Of a DNA stretch of 64,000 bases, positions 24,653 through 34,259 are shown piece by piece. This DNA comes from Mycolicibacterium neoaurum. Lineage in GTDB: Bacteria > Actinomycetota > Actinomycetes > Mycobacteriales > Mycobacteriaceae. The position numbers and the translations under genes are program-made. The first letter of the stretch is position 1; every line of letters starts with the position of its first letter. The notes under the pieces are model-generated. The model saw only the letters and a program-made list of their open reading frames with translations, made no database searches and was not told the DNA's origin. Location of the stretch: positions 2,356,001 through 2,420,000 of the forward strand of contig NZ_JAQIIX010000002.1 of NCBI RefSeq assembly GCF_036946495.1, read 5' to 3'.

Positions 24653-25711
24653 ATGCGTGCCAGAGATCTCGGCGTGATCATCGGGGGACACCCCACCGGA
24701 ACACACAACGCGATCACGGACGTCCCCGGCGTGCGTGTCGGCCAGACCACGCTGCAGGGCGATGGGATCAACACCGGGGTCACCGTCGTCATCCCGCACG
24801 ACGACATCTGGACCGAGCCGGTATTCGCCGGCTCTCATGTCCTCAACGGCAGCGGCGAGCTGACCGGCCTGGAGTGGATTCGCGAATCCGGGGAACTGAC
24901 CACCGCGATCGGCCTGACCAACACCCACAGCGTCGGGGTGGTCCGCGATGCGCTCGTGGCCGAGCAGGTCCGCGTCCGCGGTGACGGTGCGTACTGGTCG
25001 CTACCCGTTGTCGGTGAGACCTACGACGGATTCCTCAACGACATCAACGGGTTCCATGTCCGGCCCGAACATGTGCGGGCCGCCCTGGAGTCCGCATCCG
25101 GTGGACCGGTCGCCGAGGGCAACACCGGCGGCGGCACGGGCATGATCTGCCACCAATTCAAGGGCGGCACCGGCACCGCATCACGGGTGCACGAATACAC
25201 CGTCGGGGTACTGGTACAGGCCAATCACGGCCGGCGCGAACGCCTTCGGATCAACGGCGTGCCGATCAACCAACCCGATGTGCCGCTGCCGGCCATTCCG
25301 CCGGGCTACGCTCCCGGATCCGGATCGATCATCGTCATCGTGGCCACCGACGCACCGCTGCTGCCCCACCAGTGCCAGCGCTTGGCGCAACGCGCGGCAC
25401 TGGCGGTCGGCCGACTCGGCGGCACCGGCGAGCAGTACAGCGGCGACCTCATGCTCGCGTTCTCGACCGGCAACCGCGGTATCCCGCCCTACGGTGCCGT
25501 CGAGGGCGCCCCCGCGGTGGCCCGCGAGATCCCATTGCGAATGGTCGGGCCCCAACTGATGGACCTGCTTTTCGACCTCACCGTCGAGGCCACCGAGGAG
25601 GCCATCGTCAACGCCATGGTGGCCGCTGAGACGGTGACCGGATATCGCGGCTACACCGTGCATGCCATCGACCACGACCAGCTCACCTCAGCCCTGCGGG
25701 AGAACTCATGA
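24653..25711 (+). CDS. P1-family peptidase (DmpA/BapA-like aminopeptidase)
   Basis: 352 residues from the ATG at 24653. The protein has the P1 layout: N-terminal DLGVIIGGHPTGTHNAITDV, DVPGVRVGQT, central GNTGGGTGMICHQFKGG, GSIIVIVATDAPLLPHQ, then YSGDLMLAFSTGN, where the Ser is the likely nucleophile and self-cleavage point that creates the mature alpha/beta subunits. Family members release N-terminal D- or beta-amino acids or L-residues from peptides and amides. Its stop overlaps the permease start (ATGA). The TetR operator just upstream implies induction by substrate. Confidence 0.88.
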   Translation: MRARDLGVIIGGHPTGTHNAITDVPGVRVGQTTLQGDGINTGVTVVIPHDDIWTEPVFAGSHVLNGSGELTGLEWIRESGELTTAIGLTNTHSVGVVRDALVAEQVRVRGDGAYWSLPVVGETYDGFLNDINGFHVRPEHVRAALESASGGPVAEGNTGGGTGMICHQFKGGTGTASRVHEYTVGVLVQANHGRRERLRINGVPINQPDVPLPAIPPGYAPGSGSIIVIVATDAPLLPHQCQRLAQRAALAVGRLGGTGEQYSGDLMLAFSTGNRGIPPYGAVEGAPAVAREIPLRMVGPQLMDLLFDLTVEATEEAIVNAMVAAETVTGYRGYTVHAIDHDQLTSALRENS

Positions 25712-27120
25712 CCACTGCCCAGAACGCGCAAACCCAGCGGCTGTCCGGACGTCTCGGGCCCGTCGGCATCGTCTTCATGGTCGTCGCGGCCGCCGCACCG
25801 CTGACCGTGATCGGCGGCAACATGCCCCTGGCGATGGGACTCGGCAACGGTGCCGGTGCGCCCGTCGGCTTCTTGATCGCCTCCCTGGTGCTGTTGGTCT
25901 TCAGCGTCGGCTTCGTGACCATGACCCCCCACGTACCGGAAGCGGGCGCGTTCTTCTCCTATGTGACAGTCGGTCTCGGTGAGCGGATGGGCAAGGGCAT
26001 CGCCGTGGTCGCGCTGATCGCCTACACCGCGATCCAGGTGGGGATCTACGGGTACATCGGTTGGGCCATCGGTGACACCGTCGCGTTCTACAACGGCCCG
26101 ACCATTCCCTGGCCGGTATATTCCTTTGTGATCCTGGCGATCGTCGCGGTGTTGGGCTACCGGCACATCGAGCTTAGCGCCAAGGTGCTCGGCGTGGCAC
26201 TGGCTTTGGAGATCGGTATCGTCGTCATCCTGGACCTCGCCATCGTGGCCGATCCGGGTCCGGCCGGCATCACCTTCGCCTCGTTCACGCCCGAAGTGTT
26301 CACCCAGGGCGTCATCGGTATCGCAATCCTGTTCGCGCTCACCGGCTTCATCGGCTTCGAGGCCACCGCGGTGTTCCGTGACGAGGCGCGTGATCCGGAG
26401 CGCACCATTCCACGCGCCACCTATGCCGCGGTGATCCTGATCGGCGCCTTCTACACCCTGACGGTGTGGGCCTTCGTTGTTGCGATCGGGCCGGATCAGG
26501 TGGCGGCCACCGCACAGCAGACCTTGGACGGCGAGGCCAACATGCTGCTGGACACCACCGATGGTGCGCTCGGCCGCATCGGCCGCGATATCGTCAACAT
26601 CCTCCTGCTCACCAGTCTTTTCGCCTGCGTGCTGTCATTCCACAACGTCATCGCCCGCTATCAGTTCGTGCTGTCGCGCAAGGGCCTGCTGCCGGCCCGG
26701 CTCGGTACGGTGCACGGCAACCATGAGTCGCCCGCCTTCTCCTCCGTGGTCCAGACCGTGACTGCGGCGGTGATCGTGGCTGTGCTGGCTGTTCTCGGAA
26801 TCGACCCGCTGGTAGGCGTTTTCGGGTCGATGGCCGGCGTGGCCACAGTAGGGATGGTGCTGCTGATGCTGACCACCTCGGTGGCGGTACTGGTGTTCTT
26901 CCTGCGGCATCGTGACCTGGGCGGGGGGAAGCTGTGGCAGACGCGACTCGCGCCGGTGCTGGCCGTCCTGGGCTTACTGGGCAGTCTGTGGCTGGTGCTG
27001 TCCAACTTCACACTGGTGACCGGAGGCAGCGTCACCCTCAGTACGATCCTGGCCGCGGTACCGTTCGCCGGTTTGCTCCTGGGCGCCCTGCTGTGGCGGC
27101 CGGTACGCAACGGTGTTTAG
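25708..27120 (+). CDS. APC-superfamily amino-acid/polyamine permease
   Basis: 470 residues with about 12 transmembrane segments. The N-terminal GPVGIVFMVVAAAAPLTVIGG is the APC TM1 substrate-binding stretch, and GFEATAVFRDEARDPERTIP is the conserved cytoplasmic loop after TM6. Translation is coupled to the P1 peptidase. The pair would take up an amino acid, amide or small peptide derivative and hydrolyse it, under TetR control. A hairpin follows directly after the stop. Confidence 0.88.
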   Translation: MTTAQNAQTQRLSGRLGPVGIVFMVVAAAAPLTVIGGNMPLAMGLGNGAGAPVGFLIASLVLLVFSVGFVTMTPHVPEAGAFFSYVTVGLGERMGKGIAVVALIAYTAIQVGIYGYIGWAIGDTVAFYNGPTIPWPVYSFVILAIVAVLGYRHIELSAKVLGVALALEIGIVVILDLAIVADPGPAGITFASFTPEVFTQGVIGIAILFALTGFIGFEATAVFRDEARDPERTIPRATYAAVILIGAFYTLTVWAFVVAIGPDQVAATAQQTLDGEANMLLDTTDGALGRIGRDIVNILLLTSLFACVLSFHNVIARYQFVLSRKGLLPARLGTVHGNHESPAFSSVVQTVTAAVIVAVLAVLGIDPLVGVFGSMAGVATVGMVLLMLTTSVAVLVFFLRHRDLGGGKLWQTRLAPVLAVLGLLGSLWLVLSNFTLVTGGSVTLSTILAAVPFAGLLLGALLWRPVRNGV

Positions 27121-27121
27121 C

Positions 27122-27156
27122 GGGCACCCTTGGGTGGGCAATAAACGAGGGTGCCC
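27122..27156. terminator. Hairpin after the permease gene that overlaps the zwf start codon
   Basis: GGGCACCCT (27122-27130) pairs perfectly with AGGGTGCCC (27148-27156) across a 17-nt loop. It could end permease transcription. The right arm contains the GTG start of zwf, so in an mRNA reading through it would hide that start. Confidence 0.6.
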
Positions 27157-28530
27157 CGCCCAGACCTGAGCCCACACATCTTCGTGGTGTTCGGCGCCAC
27201 CGGCGACCTGGCCGCCAGAATGCTGTTCCCCGGGTTCTATCAGCTGGCGGCGTCGGGCCGGTTGCCCGACGACTACGCGATCATCGGATCGGGGCGCCAC
27301 GCACCGGAGGACTTCCGCGACACGGTGGACACCGCCTTGCGCGACGCGAGCGATGATGTCGATGGCAACGTTCTGGCGAATCTGCTCGGGCGCTTGAGCT
27401 TCGTGGTCTCGGATGCCGACGACGGAGCCGATCTGGCGGACGCGGTACGCAGGCGCCGAGAAGAGATCGGGCCTGACGCGCGCGTGTTGATCTACCTTTC
27501 GGTGCCGCCGGAGGCGATGGAACCGATGATCGACATGCTCGGTCGCGAAGGACTTGTCGAGGGTGCACGGGTGGTGGTGGAAAAGCCGTTCGGGACCGAC
27601 CTGGAATCGTCACGCCAGCTTGATTCAGCCCTCAAAGAAGTCTTCGACGAGACCCAGATCTACCGGGTCGATCACTTCCTCGGCAAGGAGGCGGTGCAGA
27701 ACATCCTGGCGCTGCGCTTCGCCAACGGATTTCTCGACCCGGCCTGGCAGGCGGGAACGCTGGAGTCCGTCCAGATCGATGTGCCCGAGACACTGACCAT
27801 CGAGGGACGTGGCGACTTCTACGAGTCGACGGGATGCTTCCGCGATATGGTCACCACCCATCTATGCCAACTGCTCGGGGTCATCGCGATGGAACCGCCC
27901 GCGCGACTCGACGAGGCGGGCCTGCGCGACGCGAAGGCCGCCGTCTTCGAAGCCATGCGCCCGATGGACCCGCAGCGGGTGGTGTTCGGCCAGTACGACG
28001 GTTACCTCGACGAGGATGGCGTGGCAGACGACTCGCATGTCGAAACGTTCGTCGCCGCCGAGGTATTCGTCGACAGCGAGCGGTGGCGCGATATACCATT
28101 CTATCTCCGCACTGGAAAAGCCTTGGGGGACAACAGACGTACCGTCACTCTCACCTTTTCCGCGTCGACCGATCTGTTCGGACCCCAACGCAACCGCCTC
28201 GTGCTCGAACTGACCGACGAACCGACCATCGGTCTGCACCTGGCCGCCAAACGGCCAGGTCCCGGTCTGGACGTGATGGCGGTCGATGGAGGCTTCGGTA
28301 TGGGCGAGTCCATCGGCGCGGATATGCCGATGGAGGCCTACGAGCGGTTGTTGTTCGACGTGATGCGTGGCGATCAGATGCTGTTCACCCGCGCCGACGA
28401 GGTGGACCGACTCTGGCAGATATGCCAGCCGGTGCTGGACAACCCGCCGGAAGTCCGGTCCTATCCCGCGGGTTCTTGGGGACCCGACGCGGCGACGGCA
28501 CTGACCGATTGGCACCTGCCGGATGACTGA
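27151..28530 (+). CDS. zwf: Glucose-6-phosphate dehydrogenase
   Basis: 459 residues. The enzyme oxidises glucose-6-phosphate to 6-phosphogluconolactone with NADP+, the first step of the oxidative pentose phosphate pathway. Visible signatures are the nucleotide-binding FGATGDLAARMLFP, EKPFGTDLESS, and the substrate site YRVDHFLGKEAVQN with the catalytic His region. The GTG start at 27151 is the only early option, since a stop precedes it. It lacks a spaced ribosome site and lies inside a hairpin, so it may be translated leaderless or by coupling. It overlaps the next gene by 8 bases. Confidence 0.9.
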   Translation: MPRPDLSPHIFVVFGATGDLAARMLFPGFYQLAASGRLPDDYAIIGSGRHAPEDFRDTVDTALRDASDDVDGNVLANLLGRLSFVVSDADDGADLADAVRRRREEIGPDARVLIYLSVPPEAMEPMIDMLGREGLVEGARVVVEKPFGTDLESSRQLDSALKEVFDETQIYRVDHFLGKEAVQNILALRFANGFLDPAWQAGTLESVQIDVPETLTIEGRGDFYESTGCFRDMVTTHLCQLLGVIAMEPPARLDEAGLRDAKAAVFEAMRPMDPQRVVFGQYDGYLDEDGVADDSHVETFVAAEVFVDSERWRDIPFYLRTGKALGDNRRTVTLTFSASTDLFGPQRNRLVLELTDEPTIGLHLAAKRPGPGLDVMAVDGGFGMGESIGADMPMEAYERLLFDVMRGDQMLFTRADEVDRLWQICQPVLDNPPEVRSYPAGSWGPDAATALTDWHLPDD

Positions 28531-30337
28531 GGCTCTCGCGATCTCCCAGCACGGATTGATCGGTGACCTGCGGACCTGCGCGCTGGTCGGCGCCGACGGC
28601 ACCATCGACTGGTTCTGTGCACCGCGTTTCGACTCCGCCAGCGTGTTCGCCGCCATCCTCGACCAGGACAAGGGCGGCAGCTGGCAGCTCACCCCATGCA
28701 CCGAGGTGTCCCGCACCCAGCAGTTCTACTACCCGGACACCGCGGTGCTCATCACGCGTTTCCTCACCGATGACGGTGTGGTCGAAGTCCACGACTTCAT
28801 GCCGGTGCTGGCTCCCGACGAAAAGGATCATCGGCAGCGGCTGGTCCGCCGGATCAGCGGTGTCCGCGGCACCATGCGCCTGCAGATGCGCCTGGATGCC
28901 CGCCCCGACTACGCCCGTCAGTCCTGCACGGCCGAATACACCGGAGATGGGGTGTTGATCACCGGCGACGGGGTGCGGCTCGGCCTGATCGCCTCGACCG
29001 ATCTCGATATCGACGACGGCCCCGAGAACAGCATCGTGACAGCCGATTTCGAACTTTCATCCGGTCAAACCGCGCTGTTCGTGCTGGAGATGCTGGAGGA
29101 CGGCGGTGATGTCACCGCCGACACGATGAGCCGGACCGATGCACTGTTCGACGCCACCATCGCGTTCTGGCGCGATTGGATCTCCACCTCCAGTTACACC
29201 GGGCGGTGGCGGGAGATGGTGCACCGCTCGGCCATCACACTGAAGCTGCTGACCCATGAACCCACGGGTGCGATCGTGGCCGCTCCCACCATGAGCCTGC
29301 CCGCGCCGGTCGGCGGCAGCCGCAACTGGGACTACCGGTACGTGTGGATCCGCGACGCCGGGTTCAGCTTGTATGCGCTGCTGCGACTCGGATACGTGAA
29401 CGAGGCAAGCGATTTCATCCGTTGGCTGTCCGAGCGGATGGGTCAGCGCGACGGTGATGACGACCGTCGGTTGGGTCCGTTGCGGGTACTTTATGACATC
29501 GACGGAAAGCTGCCGGAGGAGCACGAGCTCGACCATCTGGCCGGGCACCGCGATTCGAAGCCGGTGCGAGTCGGCAATGCCGCCGCCCGCCAGCTCCAGC
29601 TGGACATCTACGGCGAGATCATCGACTCGGTGTATCTGTTCAACAAGCACGGTCCGGGTATCAGCCACGATGCCTGGCATGACGTGATCGCGATCGTGGA
29701 CTGGGTCGCCGAGAACTGGGATCGCACCGACGCGGGGATGTGGGAGATCCGCGACGAACCTCAGGCCTACACGACCTCACGGCTGATGTGCTGGGTGGCG
29801 ATCGAAAGAGCGATCAGGATCGCCCGGGCGCGGGGACTTCCCGGCGATCTGGTGGCCTGGTCCAAGGCTCGCGACGATATCTACGACCGCATCATGACGA
29901 AATCATGGAATCCCGATCTGCAGTCGTTCACCCGGGTCGAGGGCGGTGACGATCTGGATGCCGGTCTGTTGCTGATGCCGATGGTGAAGTTCTTGTCACC
30001 GGCGGACCCGCGTTTCCTGTCCACGCTCGCGGCGATCGAAGAACATCTCGTCACGGATAGTCTGGTCTTTCGCTACGAGCCGGGCACCGATGGGTTGGAC
30101 GGCGAGGAAGGCACCTTCTCGATCTGCTCGTTCTGGTACGTTGAAGCGCTCACCCGGGCCGGACGGCTGGCCGATGCCCAGTTGGCGCTGGAGAAGATGT
30201 TCACCTACGCCAATCACGTCGGACTGTACGCCGAGCAGGTGAGCGCCACCGGTGACCAGGTCGGCAACTTCCCGCAGGCATTCACCCATCTGGCGCTCAT
30301 CAGCGCGGCGATCAATCTGGATCGCGCCCTACCCTGA
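28523..30337 (+). CDS. GH15-family glucoamylase/trehalase-like enzyme
   Basis: 604 residues, cytoplasmic (no signal). GH15 landmarks are an N-terminal IGDLRTCALVGADGTIDWFC segment, SRNWDYRYVWIRDAGFSLYA around residue 270, carrying substrate-contact residues, a GISHDAWHDVIAIVDWV middle block, and a C-terminal FSICSFWYVEALTRAG stretch near the second catalytic Glu. Known actinobacterial members hydrolyse trehalose or malto-oligosaccharides to glucose. Overlap with zwf fits glucose release feeding the pentose phosphate route. Trehalose versus maltose specificity cannot be told. Confidence 0.85.
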   Translation: MTEALAISQHGLIGDLRTCALVGADGTIDWFCAPRFDSASVFAAILDQDKGGSWQLTPCTEVSRTQQFYYPDTAVLITRFLTDDGVVEVHDFMPVLAPDEKDHRQRLVRRISGVRGTMRLQMRLDARPDYARQSCTAEYTGDGVLITGDGVRLGLIASTDLDIDDGPENSIVTADFELSSGQTALFVLEMLEDGGDVTADTMSRTDALFDATIAFWRDWISTSSYTGRWREMVHRSAITLKLLTHEPTGAIVAAPTMSLPAPVGGSRNWDYRYVWIRDAGFSLYALLRLGYVNEASDFIRWLSERMGQRDGDDDRRLGPLRVLYDIDGKLPEEHELDHLAGHRDSKPVRVGNAAARQLQLDIYGEIIDSVYLFNKHGPGISHDAWHDVIAIVDWVAENWDRTDAGMWEIRDEPQAYTTSRLMCWVAIERAIRIARARGLPGDLVAWSKARDDIYDRIMTKSWNPDLQSFTRVEGGDDLDAGLLLMPMVKFLSPADPRFLSTLAAIEEHLVTDSLVFRYEPGTDGLDGEEGTFSICSFWYVEALTRAGRLADAQLALEKMFTYANHVGLYAEQVSATGDQVGNFPQAFTHLALISAAINLDRALP

Positions 30338-30462
30338 CCGTCCGCGACGGCCCTGGGCGAACCGGCGGCTTTGCCAAAACGGCGTCCAGCGTGCGCTTTG
30401 TGGCTACTGTCCCATGACATTGCATGTTGTCAGCGTCGGGCTGGAGCGCAGGGGGGTCGTCG

Positions 30463-32325
30463 ATGGAGGCTGTCGAGCGGTTGGAGGCGCCGAGGACGCG
30501 GCGGTCGTGGCGATACGGCGTAGCCGCGGTCACGCTGAGCGCTGGCCTCGTCGCCGCACCGATCCACGGTGTCGCGTGGGCGGAGGGATCCGAATCGACC
30601 GGCGGGACGGGATCGAACTCCGCTCCCGCCGACCCGACGTCTACCCGGCCCGACACCAAAAGCGAGGACACAAAGAACCCAGTCGAGAACCCAGTCGATC
30701 GCGGGGGCGAGAAGGGGCCCGAGCCGGCCCGGTCGGATCTGACCGATGATCGGCAAGCTGACGACAACGATTCGGCCGACCTCAAGGACCACCAACCGGA
30801 GGCAATCGAGCCGGGCGATGACAGCATCGTCGATCCCGCACCGACTCCCGACGTTGACGTCCCGACACCGGATGCCGGGCAGGTCATCACCCCCGATGAC
30901 GAGGAGCCCCGGGAGCCGACCCAGCCCGACCTCGACACCGACCACCAGCCCGAACCCGCCCGCGATCCGAATCCAACCCTGACCGAATCGACGCCGCAAA
31001 CCCTCGCGTCGTCCGGCTCACGGGCCGAGCGCTCCCACGACGAGCGGTCCGACGCCCGGCCCGCCCCGACATCGACCCGTGCCGAGACCGCCGGATCCGT
31101 CGGCCTGCTCGCCGCCCCGATATCGCAACCCGAACTCGGGACCGAAGCGGCGGCGGCGCTGGTCGAGGTGACCACACCCGCCCCGCCACAACCGCTGTCG
31201 CCGATCGCGGCGCTGATCGAACTGCCCGGCCGCATCGTCAACGCGATCCTGCAGTTCCTCGATTTCACCGTGGCCGCGACCGGGCCGCGCAGTCCGTTCC
31301 ACATCGCGCCGATCAACGATCTGTTGTTCGCCGCATTCCGGGAACTGGAACGGTGGGCGGGTCTGCATCAGACCCCGGCGGTACAGCCGACGCTTCCCAC
31401 CATGGTCTACACCGGCCCCACCGACCGCCCGACGCCGACAGTCGCGCAGTTCCTCAATGCCTCGACGGCCGCGTACGGCCTGGGCACCACACCCGGTGGC
31501 CTGGTCCCGTTGACCGTCAACGGGTTTCAACTGCAGTCCACCAACATCTTCTCCGGGATGTCCGGCAAGGCGTGGGTGACACCGCAGGGCCAGGTCATCA
31601 TCGCCTACCAGGGCACCACCGGTGGCACCAACCTACTGTTCAACCCGCTCATCACGATCGCCCAGATTGTCGCCGATCTACAGGTCGTCCTTACCGATAC
31701 GACGCCGTGGGCCTTCTACGATGCGTTGGATTTCGCACGCAGGGTCCAAGAGGAAGCTGCCCTACAGGGATATGCCCCCGACGACGTGTTCGTCACCGGG
31801 CACTCACTGGGCGGGTGGGAGGCGCAGTTCGTCGCGCAGCAGACCGGCCTGTCCGGTATCGGTTTCGAGGCCCCCGGAATGAACACGAGGGTTGACGGCA
31901 ACGGTGCCACGTCGAACTTCGTCAACATCGCTCAGTACGGCAGTCCGGTGGCGTTTATGTCGACCGATCTGCCTGGGCTACAACCGTTCCTTCCGCCGTT
32001 TGTGGCCGGCGGCGGACTCAAACCGCACTACGGCCCGATCGTGATGATCGGTGACCGGGCAGCGATGAACCCGATCGTGAACTCCGCGGCCATGTGGGGC
32101 ACCGGCCTCGTCGGCAGCGTCATCTTCGCCATCGATTTCTTCGCCAACTTCTTTCAGTACCACCTGATGGGTGTGCAGGCCTATCACCTCGATGTCGATC
32201 CCGACCCCGGCGTGGTCCCATGGTTGGGCACGCGCCAGGGAACCGTGCACACCGGCTACGGCGAGCTGACCATCCAGGAGCTGCTGAAAGCCGCTTCCGA
32301 TGACGGCATCCTGATCGCCCCCTGA
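30463..32325 (+). CDS. Secreted serine lipase/esterase with acidic Pro-rich linker (PE-PPE-type surface lipase)
   Basis: 620 residues; the ATG at 30463 follows GCAGGGGGG. A signal peptide (ends near HGVAWAEG) is followed by a long Asp/Glu/Pro/Thr-rich disordered linker (about residues 45-200), a helical stretch (LIELPGRIVNAILQFLD), and an alpha/beta-hydrolase domain. The nucleophile lies in FVTGHSLGGWEA (Ser near 448), with downstream acidic and His candidates in the last 120 residues. This layout is common in mycobacterial surface lipases. It converges on the GH-A hydrolase 12 bp away, whose own tail is similarly acidic. Confidence 0.82.
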   Translation: MEAVERLEAPRTRRSWRYGVAAVTLSAGLVAAPIHGVAWAEGSESTGGTGSNSAPADPTSTRPDTKSEDTKNPVENPVDRGGEKGPEPARSDLTDDRQADDNDSADLKDHQPEAIEPGDDSIVDPAPTPDVDVPTPDAGQVITPDDEEPREPTQPDLDTDHQPEPARDPNPTLTESTPQTLASSGSRAERSHDERSDARPAPTSTRAETAGSVGLLAAPISQPELGTEAAAALVEVTTPAPPQPLSPIAALIELPGRIVNAILQFLDFTVAATGPRSPFHIAPINDLLFAAFRELERWAGLHQTPAVQPTLPTMVYTGPTDRPTPTVAQFLNASTAAYGLGTTPGGLVPLTVNGFQLQSTNIFSGMSGKAWVTPQGQVIIAYQGTTGGTNLLFNPLITIAQIVADLQVVLTDTTPWAFYDALDFARRVQEEAALQGYAPDDVFVTGHSLGGWEAQFVAQQTGLSGIGFEAPGMNTRVDGNGATSNFVNIAQYGSPVAFMSTDLPGLQPFLPPFVAGGGLKPHYGPIVMIGDRAAMNPIVNSAAMWGTGLVGSVIFAIDFFANFFQYHLMGVQAYHLDVDPDPGVVPWLGTRQGTVHTGYGELTIQELLKAASDDGILIAP

Positions 32326-32336
32326 CCCGGATCGAC

Positions 32337-34091
32337 TCAGTCGGCGGTGTCGGTACCGGAATCGCCGGCGTCCTCAACCGGTGTCCGGTCGACCGTATCT
32401 TCCTTCTGGTCACTCGAATTGACGGTGACGACTCCGGTGTTGACCTGTGCGGGCTCTTCGGTGATGGACGGCTTCTCCGGATCGGGAGCCGTGAGCTCCC
32501 GGCGGATGTCCACCTCGTCGGTCGGGTCGATCGCCTGGCCGTCATCACCCTCGCCCGGGGTGAGGTCGACGTCGACCACGGGCTCGGAAGGCTGTGTGGG
32601 TGGGGTGGGTTCGGTGTTCTGCATGATCGTGTCCGGTGCGGAATGCGTCGTGATCGAGTCGCCGCCAGCGTCGTCATCGCCGTCCACGTCGGCATCGTCT
32701 CCGTTGTCGACCTGCCGGCACAGCATGCGTGCCGACTCGCTGTTCGGGGCCGCGGTGTCGAGGTCCGGCGGTGGGTCGGTGGTGACGGCAGCCCCGGCGC
32801 GATTGACGCCGAGGATCGATCCCACGAAGCCGACGACCGCCTGGACGACCTGGGTGATCAGGTTGGGGATGAAGGCCAGTGCCTGACTGACCGCACGCAC
32901 GATCTGCTCGATGAAGGCCTGCAGGGGGTTGACCACCGGGCCGGTCGGCGGGTTGAACTCGGCGATGAGGTTCTTGAGTACATCGGCGGCGAGTTTGCGG
33001 TCCCACGTGTAGGTCCACAGCCCGAGGTTGTCCTCCGGGACGGTGCTGTCGGGCTGGGTGTCGCGAGTCTGATAGATGAACACCGGACCGGCGCCCTGCA
33101 CGTTCTGCCAGGTGCGCAGCAGATCCTCGATGAACGCGGCCTGCTGCTGTTCGGTCAGTTGAGAGTTCTGGTAGCTCACGTTCGTCGGCTGGCCGTACTC
33201 GGTGATCCACACCTTCAGGTTGCCGTCGCCGTTCTGGACCATCAGCGCCCGCATCGCACCGAGCTGTTCGATGGGGTAATCGAACTGGTCGATCTGGGTG
33301 GCGCCGTTGGAGAACGGCAATGAGTACAGGTAAGGGTGATAGGAGATGGCGTCGAAGTATCCGTGCGCGCCGGCGTCGTACATACCTTGCAGGAATTCGA
33401 CGGGACTCATGGCAGAGCCGTCCTGATAGGTGGGTCCGGCGACCACCGAACCGGCCACCACGGTCGCCGACGGGTCGGCGGTCTTGATGGATTGGTAGGC
33501 CGCCTTGAGGATCGCGGTGTATGCCGCGGGATCGACCGGATCGAAGAAGATCCTCGCGGTCGGCTCGTTCCAGATCTCGTAGGTCGAGATGCGTCCCGCG
33601 TACTTATCGGCGAGAACGCCGACGAAGTCGCCGAACTTCTCCGGATCGGGGTGGCCGACCAATCCGGGCGATTCCGGCTCGGCAGAGGCCCACTCCGGTG
33701 TGTACAGGACGGTGCCGAGAATGCCCATATTGCGTTCGGTGGCCTTGGCGACCAACATGTCGAGTTTGTCCCAGTCGTAGACGCCCTCTTCGGGTTCGAT
33801 GGCAGCCCAGAAGACACCGAGACGGATGCTCTTGACGCCCAGGCTCTCCATGGCGTCCAGCGTCCGATCGATCTGCGCCTCGTCCATGGCGTAGAAGTCG
33901 TAGCCTTCGGCGATCCCGATGGAACTGGGCAACTCGGCGATGGCAGCGATGGGCTGCACGGCGTAGCTCGCAGCCCGCGCCGTGAACACGGTCGCCGGAC
34001 CACCGATCCCGCTGACCAGGGACAGGGTCACACCGGTGCTTGCCGCCACGATGGCCAGGCGTTTCAGTGGGTTACGGGTGGATCGTCCCAT
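32337..34091 (-). CDS. Secreted clan GH-A glycoside hydrolase with acidic C-terminal tail
   Basis: 584 residues; the ATG at 34091 with AAGGGAAAA upstream gives a clear signal peptide (LKRLAIVAASTGVTLSLVSG). The barrel has ISTYEIWNEPTAR (acid/base Glu), ISYHPYLYSLPF, and VWITEYGQPTNVS (nucleophile Glu). It is paralogous to the protein cut by the left window edge. After the barrel comes a hydrophobic helical piece (AFIEQIVRAVSQALAFIP), then about 150 residues very rich in Asp, Glu, Pro and Thr, presumably an extended surface tail. The polysaccharide target is unknown. Confidence 0.85.
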   Translation of the reverse strand: MGRSTRNPLKRLAIVAASTGVTLSLVSGIGGPATVFTARAASYAVQPIAAIAELPSSIGIAEGYDFYAMDEAQIDRTLDAMESLGVKSIRLGVFWAAIEPEEGVYDWDKLDMLVAKATERNMGILGTVLYTPEWASAEPESPGLVGHPDPEKFGDFVGVLADKYAGRISTYEIWNEPTARIFFDPVDPAAYTAILKAAYQSIKTADPSATVVAGSVVAGPTYQDGSAMSPVEFLQGMYDAGAHGYFDAISYHPYLYSLPFSNGATQIDQFDYPIEQLGAMRALMVQNGDGNLKVWITEYGQPTNVSYQNSQLTEQQQAAFIEDLLRTWQNVQGAGPVFIYQTRDTQPDSTVPEDNLGLWTYTWDRKLAADVLKNLIAEFNPPTGPVVNPLQAFIEQIVRAVSQALAFIPNLITQVVQAVVGFVGSILGVNRAGAAVTTDPPPDLDTAAPNSESARMLCRQVDNGDDADVDGDDDAGGDSITTHSAPDTIMQNTEPTPPTQPSEPVVDVDLTPGEGDDGQAIDPTDEVDIRRELTAPDPEKPSITEEPAQVNTGVVTVNSSDQKEDTVDRTPVEDAGDSGTDTAD

Positions 34092-34208
34092 GGCATTTTC
34101 CCTTACGCCGTCGTGTCGCACAGGAAAATCACAGTAGCTCAACGGTGACGGCCCGGCCTGGTTTTCGGTGGGTCAGATCCCGTTCCTGGCAAACATATCG
34201 GGAGGTGT

Positions 34209-34231
34209 GCGGATGCAAAGTTTGCGTCCGC
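34209..34231 (-). terminator. Hairpin downstream of the desaturase fusion
   Basis: GCGGATGCAAA and TTTGCGTCCGC form an inverted repeat with one G-T mismatch around a very short loop, 29 bp past the stop of the minus-strand desaturase gene. It probably ends that transcript before the next minus-strand gene. Confidence 0.5.
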
Positions 34232-34259
34232 GAAGGCCGCTCGGGTGCCGGGGCTCCGG

